Assembly: GCA_018268255.1 (NCBI GenBank)
Contig: JAFDWX010000006.1
Location: 170,464-234,463, forward strand
Reading direction: 5' to 3'
Source of the DNA: Armatimonadota bacterium
GTDB lineage: Bacteria > Armatimonadota > Fimbriimonadia > Fimbriimonadales > Fimbriimonadaceae
DNA length: 64,000 nt
Shown here: positions 54,141 through 63,278 of the stretch, in pieces
How positions within the stretch are numbered: position 1 is the first letter of the stretch
Layout of the letters: the number at the start of each line of letters is the position of its first letter
The notes under the pieces: model-generated
Told to the model about the DNA's origin: nothing
Seen by the model: the letters and a program-made list of their open reading frames with translations, nothing else
Databases searched by the model: none
Program-made: the position numbers and the translations under genes

Positions 54141-54218
54141 GCCGCTTTGGCCCGAGGCCAGTCCCCATGATGGGACCCCGACGCTTCGCGTCGCCCATCA
54201 TTCCGCCCTCAAAGCGGC
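54141..54218. repeat. nested inverted-repeat element between trmFO and the AmpG-like gene
   Basis: Three stems nest inside each other: outer GCCGCTTTG / CAAAGCGGC (54141-54149 with 54210-54218), middle ATGATGGG / CCCATCAT (54167-54174 with 54194-54201), and inner CGACGC / GCGTCG with a TTC loop. The arrangement spans 78 bases and lies in the 187-base gap between two minus-strand genes. It could be a palindromic interspersed repeat or a structured RNA end. Confidence 0.7.
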
Positions 54219-54229
54219 GAACACTCCGG

Positions 54230-55615
54230 TTACCGAAGTCCGGCCGATTCCAATTGCTCTAGCCACAGCGAGAGCGCATCTTGGGCATGGGCAAGCTTGG
54301 ATGCTCGGCGAGCCCCTTTGTCCTTGATTGGCGGCTCGGGATCTGGAAAGAGACCCCAATTGATGTTCATGGGAGCAAACTCTCGTGGAGTTTGATCCTG
54401 GAGATGCGCCAGAAGTGCCCCATAGGCACAACGCTGATCTGGGACCGCGAGGGGGATCTTTCGCCCGTAGCCCAGCGCGGCAAGACCTGCGAAGATGCCC
54501 ATGGCGGCGCTTTCGACGTACCCCTCGACTCCGGTAAGTTGTCCAGCGACGAACACTCCAGGAACGGCGCGAAGCTGAAGGTCAGGGTGGAGCACTTGGG
54601 GTGCCTCCAGGTAGGTATTGCGGTGGATAACGCCGTACCGTACGAACTCTGCGTTTTCCAATCCGGGAACCATGCGGAAAATCCGCTTCTGCTCCCCCCA
54701 TTTAAGGCGATTTTGGCACGCGACCAGTGAATAGAGGGATTTCTGCTTGTTCTCTGGGCGAAGTTGGAGAGCCGCGTACGGACGTCTGCCCGTTCGGGGA
54801 TCGGTAAGTCCTACTGGCTTGAAATTCCCAAATGCGAGCGATCGAGGACCTTTTTCAGCGATCGCCTCAATAGGCGTGCATCCAGCGAAGTATTTGATCT
54901 TCTCAAGGAATTGCTCTTCGGAATTCTCGGCTGAGCCGTCGCGAACCCCTCCCGATTCGAATGCGTGAATCGGCACTCGTTCGGCGTTAACCAAAGCTTC
55001 GACAAAAGCCAGATAGCTATCCTTTTCGAATGGACAGTTCAAATAGTCGTCTTCGCCTTTGTCGTACCGGCTTTGGGCAAATGCAACCGATCTGTCGATC
55101 GTGGCAGCATCGACCGTAGGGCTGACCGCATCGTAAAAGTACAAGTGCTTGCGGCCGCTGATCTCGGCTAACCAAGTCGAAACTTCGTCGGTGGAAAGGG
55201 GACCAGTTGCCAAAATGACAGGCCCGTTTGCCATATCTTCCTGGAGCCTAGCAGGAGTCCAGGCTCCCGACCGAACACTGATGTTGGGATGCTCACGAAC
55301 CTTTTTTGTCAGCGCCTCGCCAAAGGCATTGCGATCCACGCACAGAGCCTCGCCGCCTGGGACCTCATGTTCGCGTGCAGTGGCGAGCACAATTGACCCC
55401 AGGGCGTCCATCTCAGCCTTGAGCTGCCCAGCAGGAGAGGTCGGCGACTTCGACTTGAGGCTGTTGCTGCAAACCAGTTCGGCAAACCAGCCCGTGGTGT
55501 GTGCGGGCGTGGTTTGGCTCGGCCGCATCTCCCAGAGCTGGGTAGGAATCCCACGCTCTGCTAGCGCCCACGCAGCTTCGACTCCCGCGAATCCAGCGCC
55601 AACGACGGTCGCCAT
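54230..55615 (-). CDS. trmFO: methylenetetrahydrofolate--tRNA-(uracil-5-)-methyltransferase TrmFO
   Basis: 461 residues. Flavoprotein that makes m5U54 in tRNA from methylenetetrahydrofolate. The N-terminal FAD motif (VVGAGFAGVEAAWALAERG) and the reactive Cys in ELVCSNSLKS are present, as are YFDAVSPTVDA and RTGRRPYAALQLRPEN. The end GYGRKIPLAVPDQ and NINWGLFPDPEPP matches the family. The ATG overlaps the leuB stop by one base. The two genes form an operon. Confidence 0.95.
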   Translation of the reverse strand: MATVVGAGFAGVEAAWALAERGIPTQLWEMRPSQTTPAHTTGWFAELVCSNSLKSKSPTSPAGQLKAEMDALGSIVLATAREHEVPGGEALCVDRNAFGEALTKKVREHPNISVRSGAWTPARLQEDMANGPVILATGPLSTDEVSTWLAEISGRKHLYFYDAVSPTVDAATIDRSVAFAQSRYDKGEDDYLNCPFEKDSYLAFVEALVNAERVPIHAFESGGVRDGSAENSEEQFLEKIKYFAGCTPIEAIAEKGPRSLAFGNFKPVGLTDPRTGRRPYAALQLRPENKQKSLYSLVACQNRLKWGEQKRIFRMVPGLENAEFVRYGVIHRNTYLEAPQVLHPDLQLRAVPGVFVAGQLTGVEGYVESAAMGIFAGLAALGYGRKIPLAVPDQRCAYGALLAHLQDQTPREFAPMNINWGLFPDPEPPIKDKGARRASKLAHAQDALSLWLEQLESAGLR

Positions 55616-56682
55616 TATCCGGCGAGCTTTGCGACAATCGCATCGCCGATTTCCGAGGTCGTGACCAATCGGCTGCCCTTTTCGAAAACGTCTGCGGTTC
55701 GGAGGCCATCTTCCAAAACCGAATCCACGGCCGCTTCGATCCGTTCCGCCCCGCTGTCGTCGGCAAAGGTGTATTTCAACATCATTGCTCCGCTCAGAAT
55801 GGCTGCCAACGGATTGGCGCGACCTTGGCCGGCGATATCGGGAGCGCTTCCGTGTACCGGTTCGTACAACCCGAAGGTTCGACCGTTGCGGCTGGAACCC
55901 AACGAAGCCGAAGGGAGCAGGCCCAGCGAACCTGTCAACATCGAGGCTTCATCACTCAAAATGTCGCCGAACATGTTTTCTGTGAGGATGACGTCGAACT
56001 GCAGTGGGTCGCGAATCAACTGCATCGCGCAGTTGTCAACCAGCATATGGGTGACTTTGACATCCTGGTTGTTTGCAGCCATTTCATCCACCACTTCTCG
56101 CCATAGCCGACTGGTCTCCAACACGTTGTGCTTGTCGACACTGGTGATCTGATGATTCCTCCGTCTCGCGACCGAGATCGCAACCTCGGCAATGCGCTCG
56201 ATTTCAAATCGTGAGTACTTGCAGGTGTCGATGGCGGTATTGCCATTGTCTTGCCTTTCACGGTGTCCGAAGTAGATTCCACCGGTCAATTCTCGGACAA
56301 CCACAAGGTCGATGGTCCCACCCGTGTTTTTCAGCGGACTCGCGTTCAGCAAGCTGCGCAGCACCTTTGCTGGCCGAACGTTGGCAAAGAGCTCGAGTTC
56401 AGCGCGGAGGGGAAGCAAAGCCCCGATTTCAGGTCGCAACTGGGCAGGCAGCTTGTCCCATTTCGGGCCACCCACGGCACCCAGTAGGACCGCGTCACTG
56501 GCTCGGCAAAGATCCAACGTGGATTGCGGCAACGGTTGTCCGCAGTCGTCGTAGGCTGCTCCACCGACAAGGGCCTCCTCGAACTCCAAATCGGGCTTAG
56601 CGACTTTCAGAACTTTGACCGTCTCGGCAATGACTTCAACACCGATGCCATCTCCCGGAAGCACGGCAACCTTGTTCGACAT
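55615..56682 (-). CDS. leuB: 3-isopropylmalate dehydrogenase
   Basis: 355 residues. NAD-dependent enzyme of leucine biosynthesis that oxidises and decarboxylates 3-isopropylmalate. Landmarks are VAVLPGDGIGVEVIAE, the substrate region LLPLRAELELFANVRP, ELTGGIYFG, and the metal/NAD segment DILSDEASMLTGSLGLLPSA followed by GLYEPVHGSAPDIAG. It is the first gene of the operon with trmFO. No other leucine genes are adjacent. Confidence 0.96.
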   Translation of the reverse strand: MSNKVAVLPGDGIGVEVIAETVKVLKVAKPDLEFEEALVGGAAYDDCGQPLPQSTLDLCRASDAVLLGAVGGPKWDKLPAQLRPEIGALLPLRAELELFANVRPAKVLRSLLNASPLKNTGGTIDLVVVRELTGGIYFGHRERQDNGNTAIDTCKYSRFEIERIAEVAISVARRRNHQITSVDKHNVLETSRLWREVVDEMAANNQDVKVTHMLVDNCAMQLIRDPLQFDVILTENMFGDILSDEASMLTGSLGLLPSASLGSSRNGRTFGLYEPVHGSAPDIAGQGRANPLAAILSGAMMLKYTFADDSGAERIEAAVDSVLEDGLRTADVFEKGSRLVTTSEIGDAIVAKLAG

Positions 56683-56887
56683 GCTTCGATTATGGCGATT
56701 GCCTTAACGGTCTTGCCGAAAACCCAAATCCAACCAAATTTAGCCGTCCTGGGAGCACAGTCTGCGCGTAATTTTCTTAGATGTGATGCAGATCACATTT
56801 CCGGTGTTTGTGCCATCACGACAGTTGCTTGGAAGCTGCACTTCAATAAGGTTGTCACTCGCGAGAGTTGACAAAAGGGCAACAACA

Positions 56888-56971
56888 ATGAAGGGCAATA
56901 CAAAAAACCAAAAGGAGTTTCGTGGCTTCGCACGAAACAACGTTTCCAACACTGGAACTTTTGCGAGTTAG
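56888..56971 (+). CDS. putative 27-residue peptide in the leader before the NIF3-like gene
   Basis: The ORF starts at ATG 56888 with AAAGGG nine bases upstream. It encodes a short basic, Asn-rich peptide (MKGNTKNQKEF at the start). A hairpin lies inside the coding sequence and a terminator follows 35 bases after the stop. It could be a leader peptide or a by-product of a structured RNA; no homologue is recognised. Confidence 0.3.
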   Translation: MKGNTKNQKEFRGFARNNVSNTGTFAS

Positions 56972-57005
56972 CGACAAAGTTCATACGTCAACCTCCAAGC
57001 ATAGA

Positions 57006-57035
57006 GAAGCCCCCACCCCAGGGGGTTTCTTTTTT
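57006..57035 (+). terminator. rho-independent terminator directly upstream of the NIF3-like gene
   Basis: Stem GAAGCCCCC / GGGGGTTTC (nine pairs, one G-T) with loop ACCCCA, followed by six T residues. It ends only 13 bases before the ATG of the next gene. It could terminate a short upstream transcript or act as an attenuator. Confidence 0.9.
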
Positions 57036-57048
57036 GCATAATCGTCCT

Positions 57049-58158
57049 ATGGCACAAGTTCGAGACGTCCTGGATGCGATCGCATCCATCGCTCCTCCGG
57101 AGTATGCCTTTGAGATGGACCACATCGGACTCCAGGTGGGACGACAGGAAGCTGTGGTTTCCAAGGCAGTTGTTACGTTTGATATCAGCCTGGGCGCGAT
57201 CGAGCACGCGCGGAGGGAAGGAGCAGAGTTGATCATCGCGCACCATCCCCTCATTTGGAATCCTTTGCAAGGGCTCACGGACAAGGACTACACAGAGCGG
57301 AGAGCACTGGAATTGGCGAACGCGGGGATCAACTTCATTGCCTCCCACACGAACTGGGACTGTGCTCCCGACGGACTGAACGACTTCCTAGCGACCAGAC
57401 TGGGAATGCAGGAAACGACCTCCTTCGGCTCCAGTTCGGAAAATCGCCACTTGAAACTGGTGACCTATGTGCCAGTTGGCTCGCTGCAAACAGTGATTGA
57501 CGCGGTCTCCTCTGCTGGTGCAGGGAAGATCGGTAGTTACGAGCGGTGCGCCTTCTTTGTGGCCGGGATAGGAACGTATTTGCCGAATGAGGGCGCAAAC
57601 CCGAAGATTGGGAAGATCGGCGAGATCGAGGAGGTCCAGGAAGCGATGCTCGAAATGGTGTTCCCCGAACGACTTTCTACAAGGGTTATCTCCGCACTGG
57701 TTACGGTGCATCCGTACGAAACTCCGGCTTACCACACCGTTTCGATCCAAGGAACGCCCCGTCAGCCAGCAGGTCGCTTGGGAACCATTCCTCCAACCAC
57801 TTTGAGGGAATTCGTAACATGGATCGACAAACAATTGGAGACTCGGTGCCTCGCGTGGGGAGACCCGGATCGAATCGTGACGAAGATCGGAGTCGTAGGA
57901 GGAGCTGCGGATGGCGACTGGCAGGCTGCTTTGGCCGTCGGTGCCGACGTTTTTGTCACAGGCGAAGTTCGCCAGCACAACGCGTTGGAAGCGGGTGAGT
58001 CCGGATTATCCATGATCCAAGCTGGGCATTTTGCCACTGAAGCGTGGAGCTGTCGTCGTTTAATCGAGAGGCTTGGTTCAGCATTGCCTGAACTTGAGTT
58101 TCTTGAGTTCGTTCCAGAAGCGGGTCGATCGGGTCGACCATTTACGAGCGACTACTGA
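57049..58158 (+). CDS. NIF3-like dinuclear metal-centre protein
   Basis: 369 residues. Members bind two metal ions and form toroidal hexamers; some annotations call them GTP cyclohydrolase 1 type 2. The metal ligands are visible in LIIAHHPLIWNPLQGLT and ASHTNWDCAPDGLND near the N-terminus and GHFATEAWSCRRLIERL near the C-terminus. The central insert (residues of about 130-240) is the PII-like domain found in long NIF3 proteins. The start ATG 57049 is preceded by no ribosome site and the terminator sits directly before it; a TTG at 57034 is in frame but inside the terminator T-run. Confidence 0.92.
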   Translation: MAQVRDVLDAIASIAPPEYAFEMDHIGLQVGRQEAVVSKAVVTFDISLGAIEHARREGAELIIAHHPLIWNPLQGLTDKDYTERRALELANAGINFIASHTNWDCAPDGLNDFLATRLGMQETTSFGSSSENRHLKLVTYVPVGSLQTVIDAVSSAGAGKIGSYERCAFFVAGIGTYLPNEGANPKIGKIGEIEEVQEAMLEMVFPERLSTRVISALVTVHPYETPAYHTVSIQGTPRQPAGRLGTIPPTTLREFVTWIDKQLETRCLAWGDPDRIVTKIGVVGGAADGDWQAALAVGADVFVTGEVRQHNALEAGESGLSMIQAGHFATEAWSCRRLIERLGSALPELEFLEFVPEAGRSGRPFTSDY

Positions 58159-58213
58159 CCTATATTCGTGATAGCGACGCCTGATCTGCCGCAAATGCAG
58201 TAACGTACGGGCT

Positions 58214-58411
58214 ATGAAGCGGATGCTTATCCTCATCGGAATCGTCCTCATCCTTGGACCATGGATTTGGGCATTCACCGCTGGCCGTGCCACTGCGGGA
58301 GTTGCACAGGGTTCCGGTACGAGTGCGTATTACCTCAGTATTTTTACTGTTCCGCTGGGAATTCTATTGATCATCTGGGGAATCTTGCGAAGCGACAAAG
58401 CCCCTCAGTGA
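58214..58411 (+). CDS. small two-helix membrane protein
   Basis: 65 residues, with hydrophobic segments MLILIGIVLILGPWIWAF and YLSIFTVPLGILLIIWGIL separated by a Gly/Ala-rich loop. No domain is recognised. It starts with ATG in a short intergenic stretch after the NIF3-like gene. The gene is short but the composition is that of a real membrane protein. Confidence 0.55.
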   Translation: MKRMLILIGIVLILGPWIWAFTAGRATAGVAQGSGTSAYYLSIFTVPLGILLIIWGILRSDKAPQ

Positions 58412-58418
58412 CCCTAAG

Positions 58419-60698
58419 TTATCCAAGTTCCCAACTCAGCTGTTCTCCGCGGCGCGCCACGGACAGTGACTGGCCCCTGAACGGAATCCCCGTGCACTCG
58501 AAATCCGCATCAGTCGGCAACGGGTCAAGTACCAGCCCTTGAGTTACCCGATGTCCTCCGTCTTCGTCATCGAGTTGAACACCCACCACATGTCTGAGTA
58601 CAAGGTCCACAATCCACGAGTGCATGTAGTCGTCGTATCCGCGATAGATCGCAGCCTCACCTGAAACAGGGTTATAGTGCTCGTAGCTGTTCGGGCGCGA
58701 TGGGTCGCCGTCGTGGAACATCAGCATCACCGCTTTCATGAGTGCTTCTCCTGCCCGGAATCGAAGCTCGGGATCGAGCCAGCGAGCCGCATTCGCCAAT
58801 CCATCCACCAGATGGGAATTCACCATGGGCCAGCTGCGGCCGTTCCAAGGGCAGTTCATCCGGTGACCTCGCCATGTTGGGTCGGCGTGGAATCCGGAGT
58901 CGGATTGGGCGGTCGCAGGGAATCCGCTTGCCAGCCAGAACTCCTGTTCGTTCAAAAGCCATCGATCGAGTACCTCTAGAAGCGCGCTCGGGCCGGGCCT
59001 TTCCAGAAGCATGGGGAACCCGGGTGCCATAAACGGATAAAAGCCGGTGGCGGGTCTGGCCGGAGATTTACGTCCGTCCGGCAGAACATCACAGAAGAAT
59101 CTGGCTTCGGGATCGTAACTTGCCGTTACCAGCGCGGCCATAGGAAAGGCCGACAGCCCTCCGTAGAAATGGCCGGATTCCTCGTCGAGCGTGCTAAGAG
59201 CGTTGCAGACCGCATTGTGGATCACGCACGCATCCACTCCTCCCAGGCGGAATTGGTCCCATTGGTCTGCCGTTTCGCTGGCCACCTGGTAGCGCGTCAT
59301 GTATTCTTGGCCCGTCTCGTTCTGATCGTAGATCTCGATCATCCCGGTGCCTCGGTAATCGCGCCGCGAGTCGTAATACTCGGCGTAGGCTTTCAGCATC
59401 TGAACGTGGTCTGCTGTCACGGAGCCAAGGTGCAACCGGGACATTTGGAGCATCCCGGTTCCGAAGTCCGCGTGGTAGAAATCTCTCGGTGGGCGGCAGG
59501 AGTAGTTATGTCCCGGAATGTGGCCGCCCTTTTGTTGAGCTCTGGCCAAGTTGTCCAGAATTCCTATCGCCAAATCGGGCGATCGCATCCAGCTGACCTC
59601 ACGGAGCATGGCTTGGCTGCTGTAGGTAATGAAGTTTCGAAAGAATCCGATCCCTTCGGTGACAAACGGACCAAAGCTCGAGGTCAACTCGGGATTTTCA
59701 GGTCGCGGACCGCGAGACATCGGCAACTCCGGCTCGTCGACAGTATTGAGGCGAATGCCAGCCCAGCGATTCCAATAGGCAGCCTGCAGGTAGCGATTTT
59801 CGCACACAAAATGCGGAACCGAGCCCAAATACTCTCGCCACCGTTGTTCACTCTCCTCGACTCCATTCCTGATGAGAGCAGATGCCAGTCGGTCTTTGGT
59901 TTGAGATTCGCTCAGACCGACGGCTGCGGCAACTTGGAGCGGAGTGCCCGATTCCAGCCGATAGGCCTGGTACAAGTGGAGCCATCCTGCGTAGTCCGGG
60001 TCGAAGCGCGCGCCGTTGCTCAGCTCTCCCGCGTGGTACAGCTCAGGCAGCATGCTGGTTTCATAAATCGGCGATGGATCATGCTTTTCAGCAACGCTGA
60101 TGTGTGCGCCGAGTCGACTACCGTCCGCACCCACCATCACTCCAAGCCGAAGCGGATCTCCATAACTGCTGGAACCCTCCGCCGATTCGCTCTCGGTTGC
60201 GGATCGGTCTGGAGCGAGTTCGACCGGCCACTTGGTTTCCCACAGATACGCAACCCCATTTTCCTCGATCAGAGCTTCCGACACGGTCTGGTGCGGCGCG
60301 CCTTGTTCTTGTGGTCGAATACCTGGCATCGACCAGACCACCAAATCAACTTCTGGGCCCGAAAGGAGTTCGAATCGCGACACCCACGCTTGGCATTCGA
60401 GCACTGCACGGGTCTCACGAAGCAGCGAATCACCCACCCGATGCTCGAGCACATGGCCTGCAGGGGTTCCTCCCAAATAGCGCGTTTCTGCCCGGCAGCC
60501 ACGACCTCTCCTGTCTAAAAACAGAACGGTAAAGAGGTGCTCCAATCGAATGTCGGCAAAAAAGCACTCATCCCAAAATCCCGGCGACAACAGGTGTTGG
60601 GGGAACGGCGGCGCGTAGAGGGCGCCTTTTCCTCCCGCCAGAAACCATTTGTCCGAGCGTTGCAAGAGAGCGAGAGGATCGAGCATTATAGAGCCCAT
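58419..60698 (-). CDS. six-hairpin (alpha/alpha)6-barrel glycosidase
   Basis: 759 residues. The N-terminal part (about 1-280) is beta-rich, and the C-terminal part is a helical barrel of the type seen in GH15, GH63 and amylo-alpha-1,6-glucosidases. Visible features are GFFRNFITYSSQAMLREV, GGHIPGHNYSCRPPRD, the acidic YDQNETGQEY and WRGHRMNCPWNGRSWPMVNS. Which acids are catalytic cannot be fixed by eye. It probably trims a glycan or alpha-glucan. The start is either 60698 or ATG 60686. No signal peptide is seen. It is convergent with the small membrane protein. Confidence 0.75.
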   Translation of the reverse strand: MGSIMLDPLALLQRSDKWFLAGGKGALYAPPFPQHLLSPGFWDECFFADIRLEHLFTVLFLDRRGRGCRAETRYLGGTPAGHVLEHRVGDSLLRETRAVLECQAWVSRFELLSGPEVDLVVWSMPGIRPQEQGAPHQTVSEALIEENGVAYLWETKWPVELAPDRSATESESAEGSSSYGDPLRLGVMVGADGSRLGAHISVAEKHDPSPIYETSMLPELYHAGELSNGARFDPDYAGWLHLYQAYRLESGTPLQVAAAVGLSESQTKDRLASALIRNGVEESEQRWREYLGSVPHFVCENRYLQAAYWNRWAGIRLNTVDEPELPMSRGPRPENPELTSSFGPFVTEGIGFFRNFITYSSQAMLREVSWMRSPDLAIGILDNLARAQQKGGHIPGHNYSCRPPRDFYHADFGTGMLQMSRLHLGSVTADHVQMLKAYAEYYDSRRDYRGTGMIEIYDQNETGQEYMTRYQVASETADQWDQFRLGGVDACVIHNAVCNALSTLDEESGHFYGGLSAFPMAALVTASYDPEARFFCDVLPDGRKSPARPATGFYPFMAPGFPMLLERPGPSALLEVLDRWLLNEQEFWLASGFPATAQSDSGFHADPTWRGHRMNCPWNGRSWPMVNSHLVDGLANAARWLDPELRFRAGEALMKAVMLMFHDGDPSRPNSYEHYNPVSGEAAIYRGYDDYMHSWIVDLVLRHVVGVQLDDEDGGHRVTQGLVLDPLPTDADFECTGIPFRGQSLSVARRGEQLSWELG

Positions 60699-60766
60699 TC
60701 TATCTAGGTTGGAACTGAAACCGCCGATTCGGTAGTAAGGGAAGTTACTTACTCAAAGGTTAAACG

Positions 60767-62029
60767 ATGATTTTGAAAGCAATTGCGCGTGGTCTTGCGG
60801 CAACCGCCGCCCTGGGAATTGTCTTGGCAGCTCAAGCTCAACCCAAAGATACTCAGCTCACCGACACTGCAAAGGATGAGCTCTTGAGCCAGCTCGATCA
60901 GGTGATGACTCAGTGGGCTTTTGTCCCAGGAGTGGACTTTAGCAAGTGGCCAGACTATCTATCAGCCAAGAAGGACGATATCAAGAAAGCCAACTCGTCG
61001 GTGGCCTTTACTCGCGCGGTGAACCAGGCCCTGGAGAAGTTCGGTGCCAGCCACATCGTTTTTAGCACGCCGCAAGAAGCGACGATGATGCGGTCCGAGA
61101 AAACAGTCGGCATCGGAATTCGGCCCGAGAAAGTCAAGGAAGGCGTTTTGATTCGCGCCGTGCTGCCGAATACTCCCGCAGCCAAAGCCAAGCTGGAAGC
61201 AGGCGACATCATCACCAAGATCGATGGCAAGGTTGCCGAAGATTGGGCTGCGCTTAAAGGCGAAAAGGGCACCAAGGTGAATCTCACCGTTAAGCGAAAA
61301 GCGACCGGCCGCGTGGAGGTCATCTCGGTTACTCGCGAAGAGTTCTCGTTCCGAGAGCCAGAAGCCCTCAAGTGGGTGAACAGCGATGTCGCGCTTTTGA
61401 GGATCCCCTCCTTCATGTTTTTCGACCGAGAGAAGGTTGAAGGATTCGTCAAAGAGTCCCAAAAGGCGAAGGCCGTCATAGTCGACCTTCGTAACAACGG
61501 CGGAGGCCAAGTGCTTCACCTGCTGACGCTCTGCGGGTACTTCATGCCCGACGACAAGCCGATGGGCACGTGGTTGACCCGCTCGTTGGTGAACAATTAT
61601 GTAAAGGAAACCAAAGGCAACCCGACCGACTACCAGAAGATCGCCGAATTTAGCAAAACCAAGCTCTATCCATTCAAGAGCGATAAGGTGAAGTACAAGG
61701 GTGAGGTGATCGTGTTGGTGAACGGCGGAACCGGCAGTGCGGCAGAGATGTTCGCTGCTGGTGCCCGAGACGTCTTGGGTGCAAAAGTGATCGGTTCAAA
61801 ATCGGCCGGTGCGGTGCTGGCATCGGTCATCAGACCGCTGAAGTACGGCTACACCATCCAGTATCCGTTCCAAGACTATGTGACGGTCAAAGGTCTGCGG
61901 TTGGAAGGGAACGGAGTTGTTCCCGATATGACTGCGAGCACGCCGCAAGAACTCGATGGACCGGATGATCCAGGAATCAAGGCGTCTCTAACGGTGTTGA
62001 AGGAAAAGGGGATCGCCCTCAAAGACTAA
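60767..62029 (+). CDS. S41 family serine peptidase (C-terminal processing peptidase-like)
   Basis: 420 residues. Signal peptide (MILKAIARGLAATAALGIVL). PDZ domain at about 115-190 (VLPNTPAAKAKLEAGDIITK) and an S41 catalytic domain. The catalytic Ser is in VNGGTGSAAEMFA. The expected lysine loop reads VIGSKSAGAVLAS instead of the usual G-x-T-x-G-K; similar forms are known in other S41 branches. It follows AAAGG at eight bases. An exported processing peptidase is likely, substrate unknown. Confidence 0.88.
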   Translation: MILKAIARGLAATAALGIVLAAQAQPKDTQLTDTAKDELLSQLDQVMTQWAFVPGVDFSKWPDYLSAKKDDIKKANSSVAFTRAVNQALEKFGASHIVFSTPQEATMMRSEKTVGIGIRPEKVKEGVLIRAVLPNTPAAKAKLEAGDIITKIDGKVAEDWAALKGEKGTKVNLTVKRKATGRVEVISVTREEFSFREPEALKWVNSDVALLRIPSFMFFDREKVEGFVKESQKAKAVIVDLRNNGGGQVLHLLTLCGYFMPDDKPMGTWLTRSLVNNYVKETKGNPTDYQKIAEFSKTKLYPFKSDKVKYKGEVIVLVNGGTGSAAEMFAAGARDVLGAKVIGSKSAGAVLASVIRPLKYGYTIQYPFQDYVTVKGLRLEGNGVVPDMTASTPQELDGPDDPGIKASLTVLKEKGIALKD

Positions 62030-62050
62030 GACTCATTGAGTTACTCATCC

Positions 62051-62084
62051 ATGGCCCGCGGGAGGAAATCCTTCTGCGGGCCAT
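62051..62084 (+). terminator. terminator-like hairpin after the S41 peptidase gene
   Basis: A perfect nine-base stem (ATGGCCCGC / GCGGGCCAT) encloses GGGAGGAAATCCTTCT, which can extend the stem, and is followed by TTTA. It lies 22 bases after the stop codon. The T-run is short. Confidence 0.55.
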
Positions 62085-62129
62085 TTAGTGTCGCCCCGTG
62101 GGGCTTGTGTTGCCGATATACTGAAGTTG

Positions 62130-63161
62130 ATGCCCGGCAACACGATTTTCCTTGGCACCGATAGCGGTGCAACGACCAGCAAAATCGGGGGCATCTGGGC
62201 CGACGGCTCACCGATCTCAACCGATCTCTACCAGACTCCAACTCCCAGCGCCGAGGGCACGCTCGCGGTGGTGGACGGCTGGGTTTCCGGCGCCGTTCGG
62301 TTTTTGGAGCGCCACGGCTTGGATTGGGAACAGGTTGGAGGCGTCGGGCTCGCCATTCCGGGACCCTACATCCGCTACGGCGTGATGGGAAGCACCACGA
62401 ACCTCCCCAAGACCTTCGAGAATTGGGATTTCTATGGCGAGTACTCTGCCGCTCTTGAAGCTGCCGCAGGGAGGCCGATCCCGTTGGTGTGCGGCAACGA
62501 CGGAAACTACGGCGCTGTTGCCGAGGCTCGCGAAGTCACCAAGGACGAGAAGGGAACTGTCATCATGCTCGCTCCTGGGTCTGGGTTAGGTTGCGCTTAT
62601 GTCGGAGTGGATGGAGCTCCGCTGGAAGGCGATACCTTGAACGGGATGGAGGCCAGCCACTTTGCGGCTCCGGTTCACCTGTTGGGTGTTCGGCCCTACC
62701 CTTGCGGATGCGGCAAAACTTGGGGCTGCATCGAGACCTACACGAGCATCGCTGGGCTGCCCATGTTGCTGGAGGATCATCTGCCGAAGTTCCCGGATCA
62801 TCCGCTGGCATCGTCCACGTTGGAATCCAAGGAAAAGGTGCTCCAGTTGAGGGATTTGGCCCAGCACGGCGATCCTCTTGCGTGTGCCATCTTTGACTTT
62901 CAGGCCAAGGCGCTGGGGATCCATGTCGCGATGTTGGAGATGGTTTTGGACGCGCGATTCGTGGTCATCGGCGGCGGCTTGATGGACCCCACCGCGACAA
63001 CGGACGCCTTTCGGTCGAATTATCTGGAGATCGTGCGCGACTCGTGCGGCGAGTACCTCTGGACCCGCCAGCGAGAGACTGTCAAAATTTCAGCTGCGGT
63101 TCTGGGAGACTTGAGCCAAGCGATCGGTGCGGCTCTCGTCGCCCGCCAGCGATACAGTTGA
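62130..63161 (+). CDS. ROK family sugar kinase
   Basis: 343 residues. ROK proteins phosphorylate glucose, N-acetylglucosamine or similar sugars. The N-terminal phosphate loop is LGTDSGATTSKIGG, followed by GVGLAIPGPYI, a probable catalytic-base segment (CGNDGNYGAVAEA) and the zinc motif region PYPCGCGKTWGCIETYTS. The C-terminal VIGGGLMDP is typical. No helix-turn-helix is fused, so it is a kinase and not a ROK repressor. The start ATG 62130 is chosen because the phosphate loop follows at once; a GTG at 62088 would extend it. The sugar is unknown. Confidence 0.88.
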   Translation: MPGNTIFLGTDSGATTSKIGGIWADGSPISTDLYQTPTPSAEGTLAVVDGWVSGAVRFLERHGLDWEQVGGVGLAIPGPYIRYGVMGSTTNLPKTFENWDFYGEYSAALEAAAGRPIPLVCGNDGNYGAVAEAREVTKDEKGTVIMLAPGSGLGCAYVGVDGAPLEGDTLNGMEASHFAAPVHLLGVRPYPCGCGKTWGCIETYTSIAGLPMLLEDHLPKFPDHPLASSTLESKEKVLQLRDLAQHGDPLACAIFDFQAKALGIHVAMLEMVLDARFVVIGGGLMDPTATTDAFRSNYLEIVRDSCGEYLWTRQRETVKISAAVLGDLSQAIGAALVARQRYS

Positions 63162-63278
63162 TTTCACTCGACGATCCCCTCGCGAAGAATTAGGTTTCCT
63201 GTTATCCAATCTTAACGTCACTGTCGCAAGAATCTGGATACCATGGGTGTAGGATGTATCGTCCGTAAGGCAATCCAC

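Larger units (their letters stand above)
56683..57048. other. leader-like intergenic region with hairpin, small ORF and terminator
   Basis: The 366 bases between the divergent leuB and the NIF3-like gene contain a short ORF (56888-56971), a hairpin at 56917-56938 (GTTTCGTG / CACGAAAC with loop GCTTCG) and a strong terminator ending at 57035. No other gene is visible. The region could be an attenuated leader or a small RNA gene. Confidence 0.5.

Noticed and set aside
59169..60518. 449-codon open frame on the plus strand inside the glycosidase gene
   Set aside because: It lies entirely antisense to a well supported gene, has no ribosome site and its translation shows no domain; it is a codon-bias shadow.
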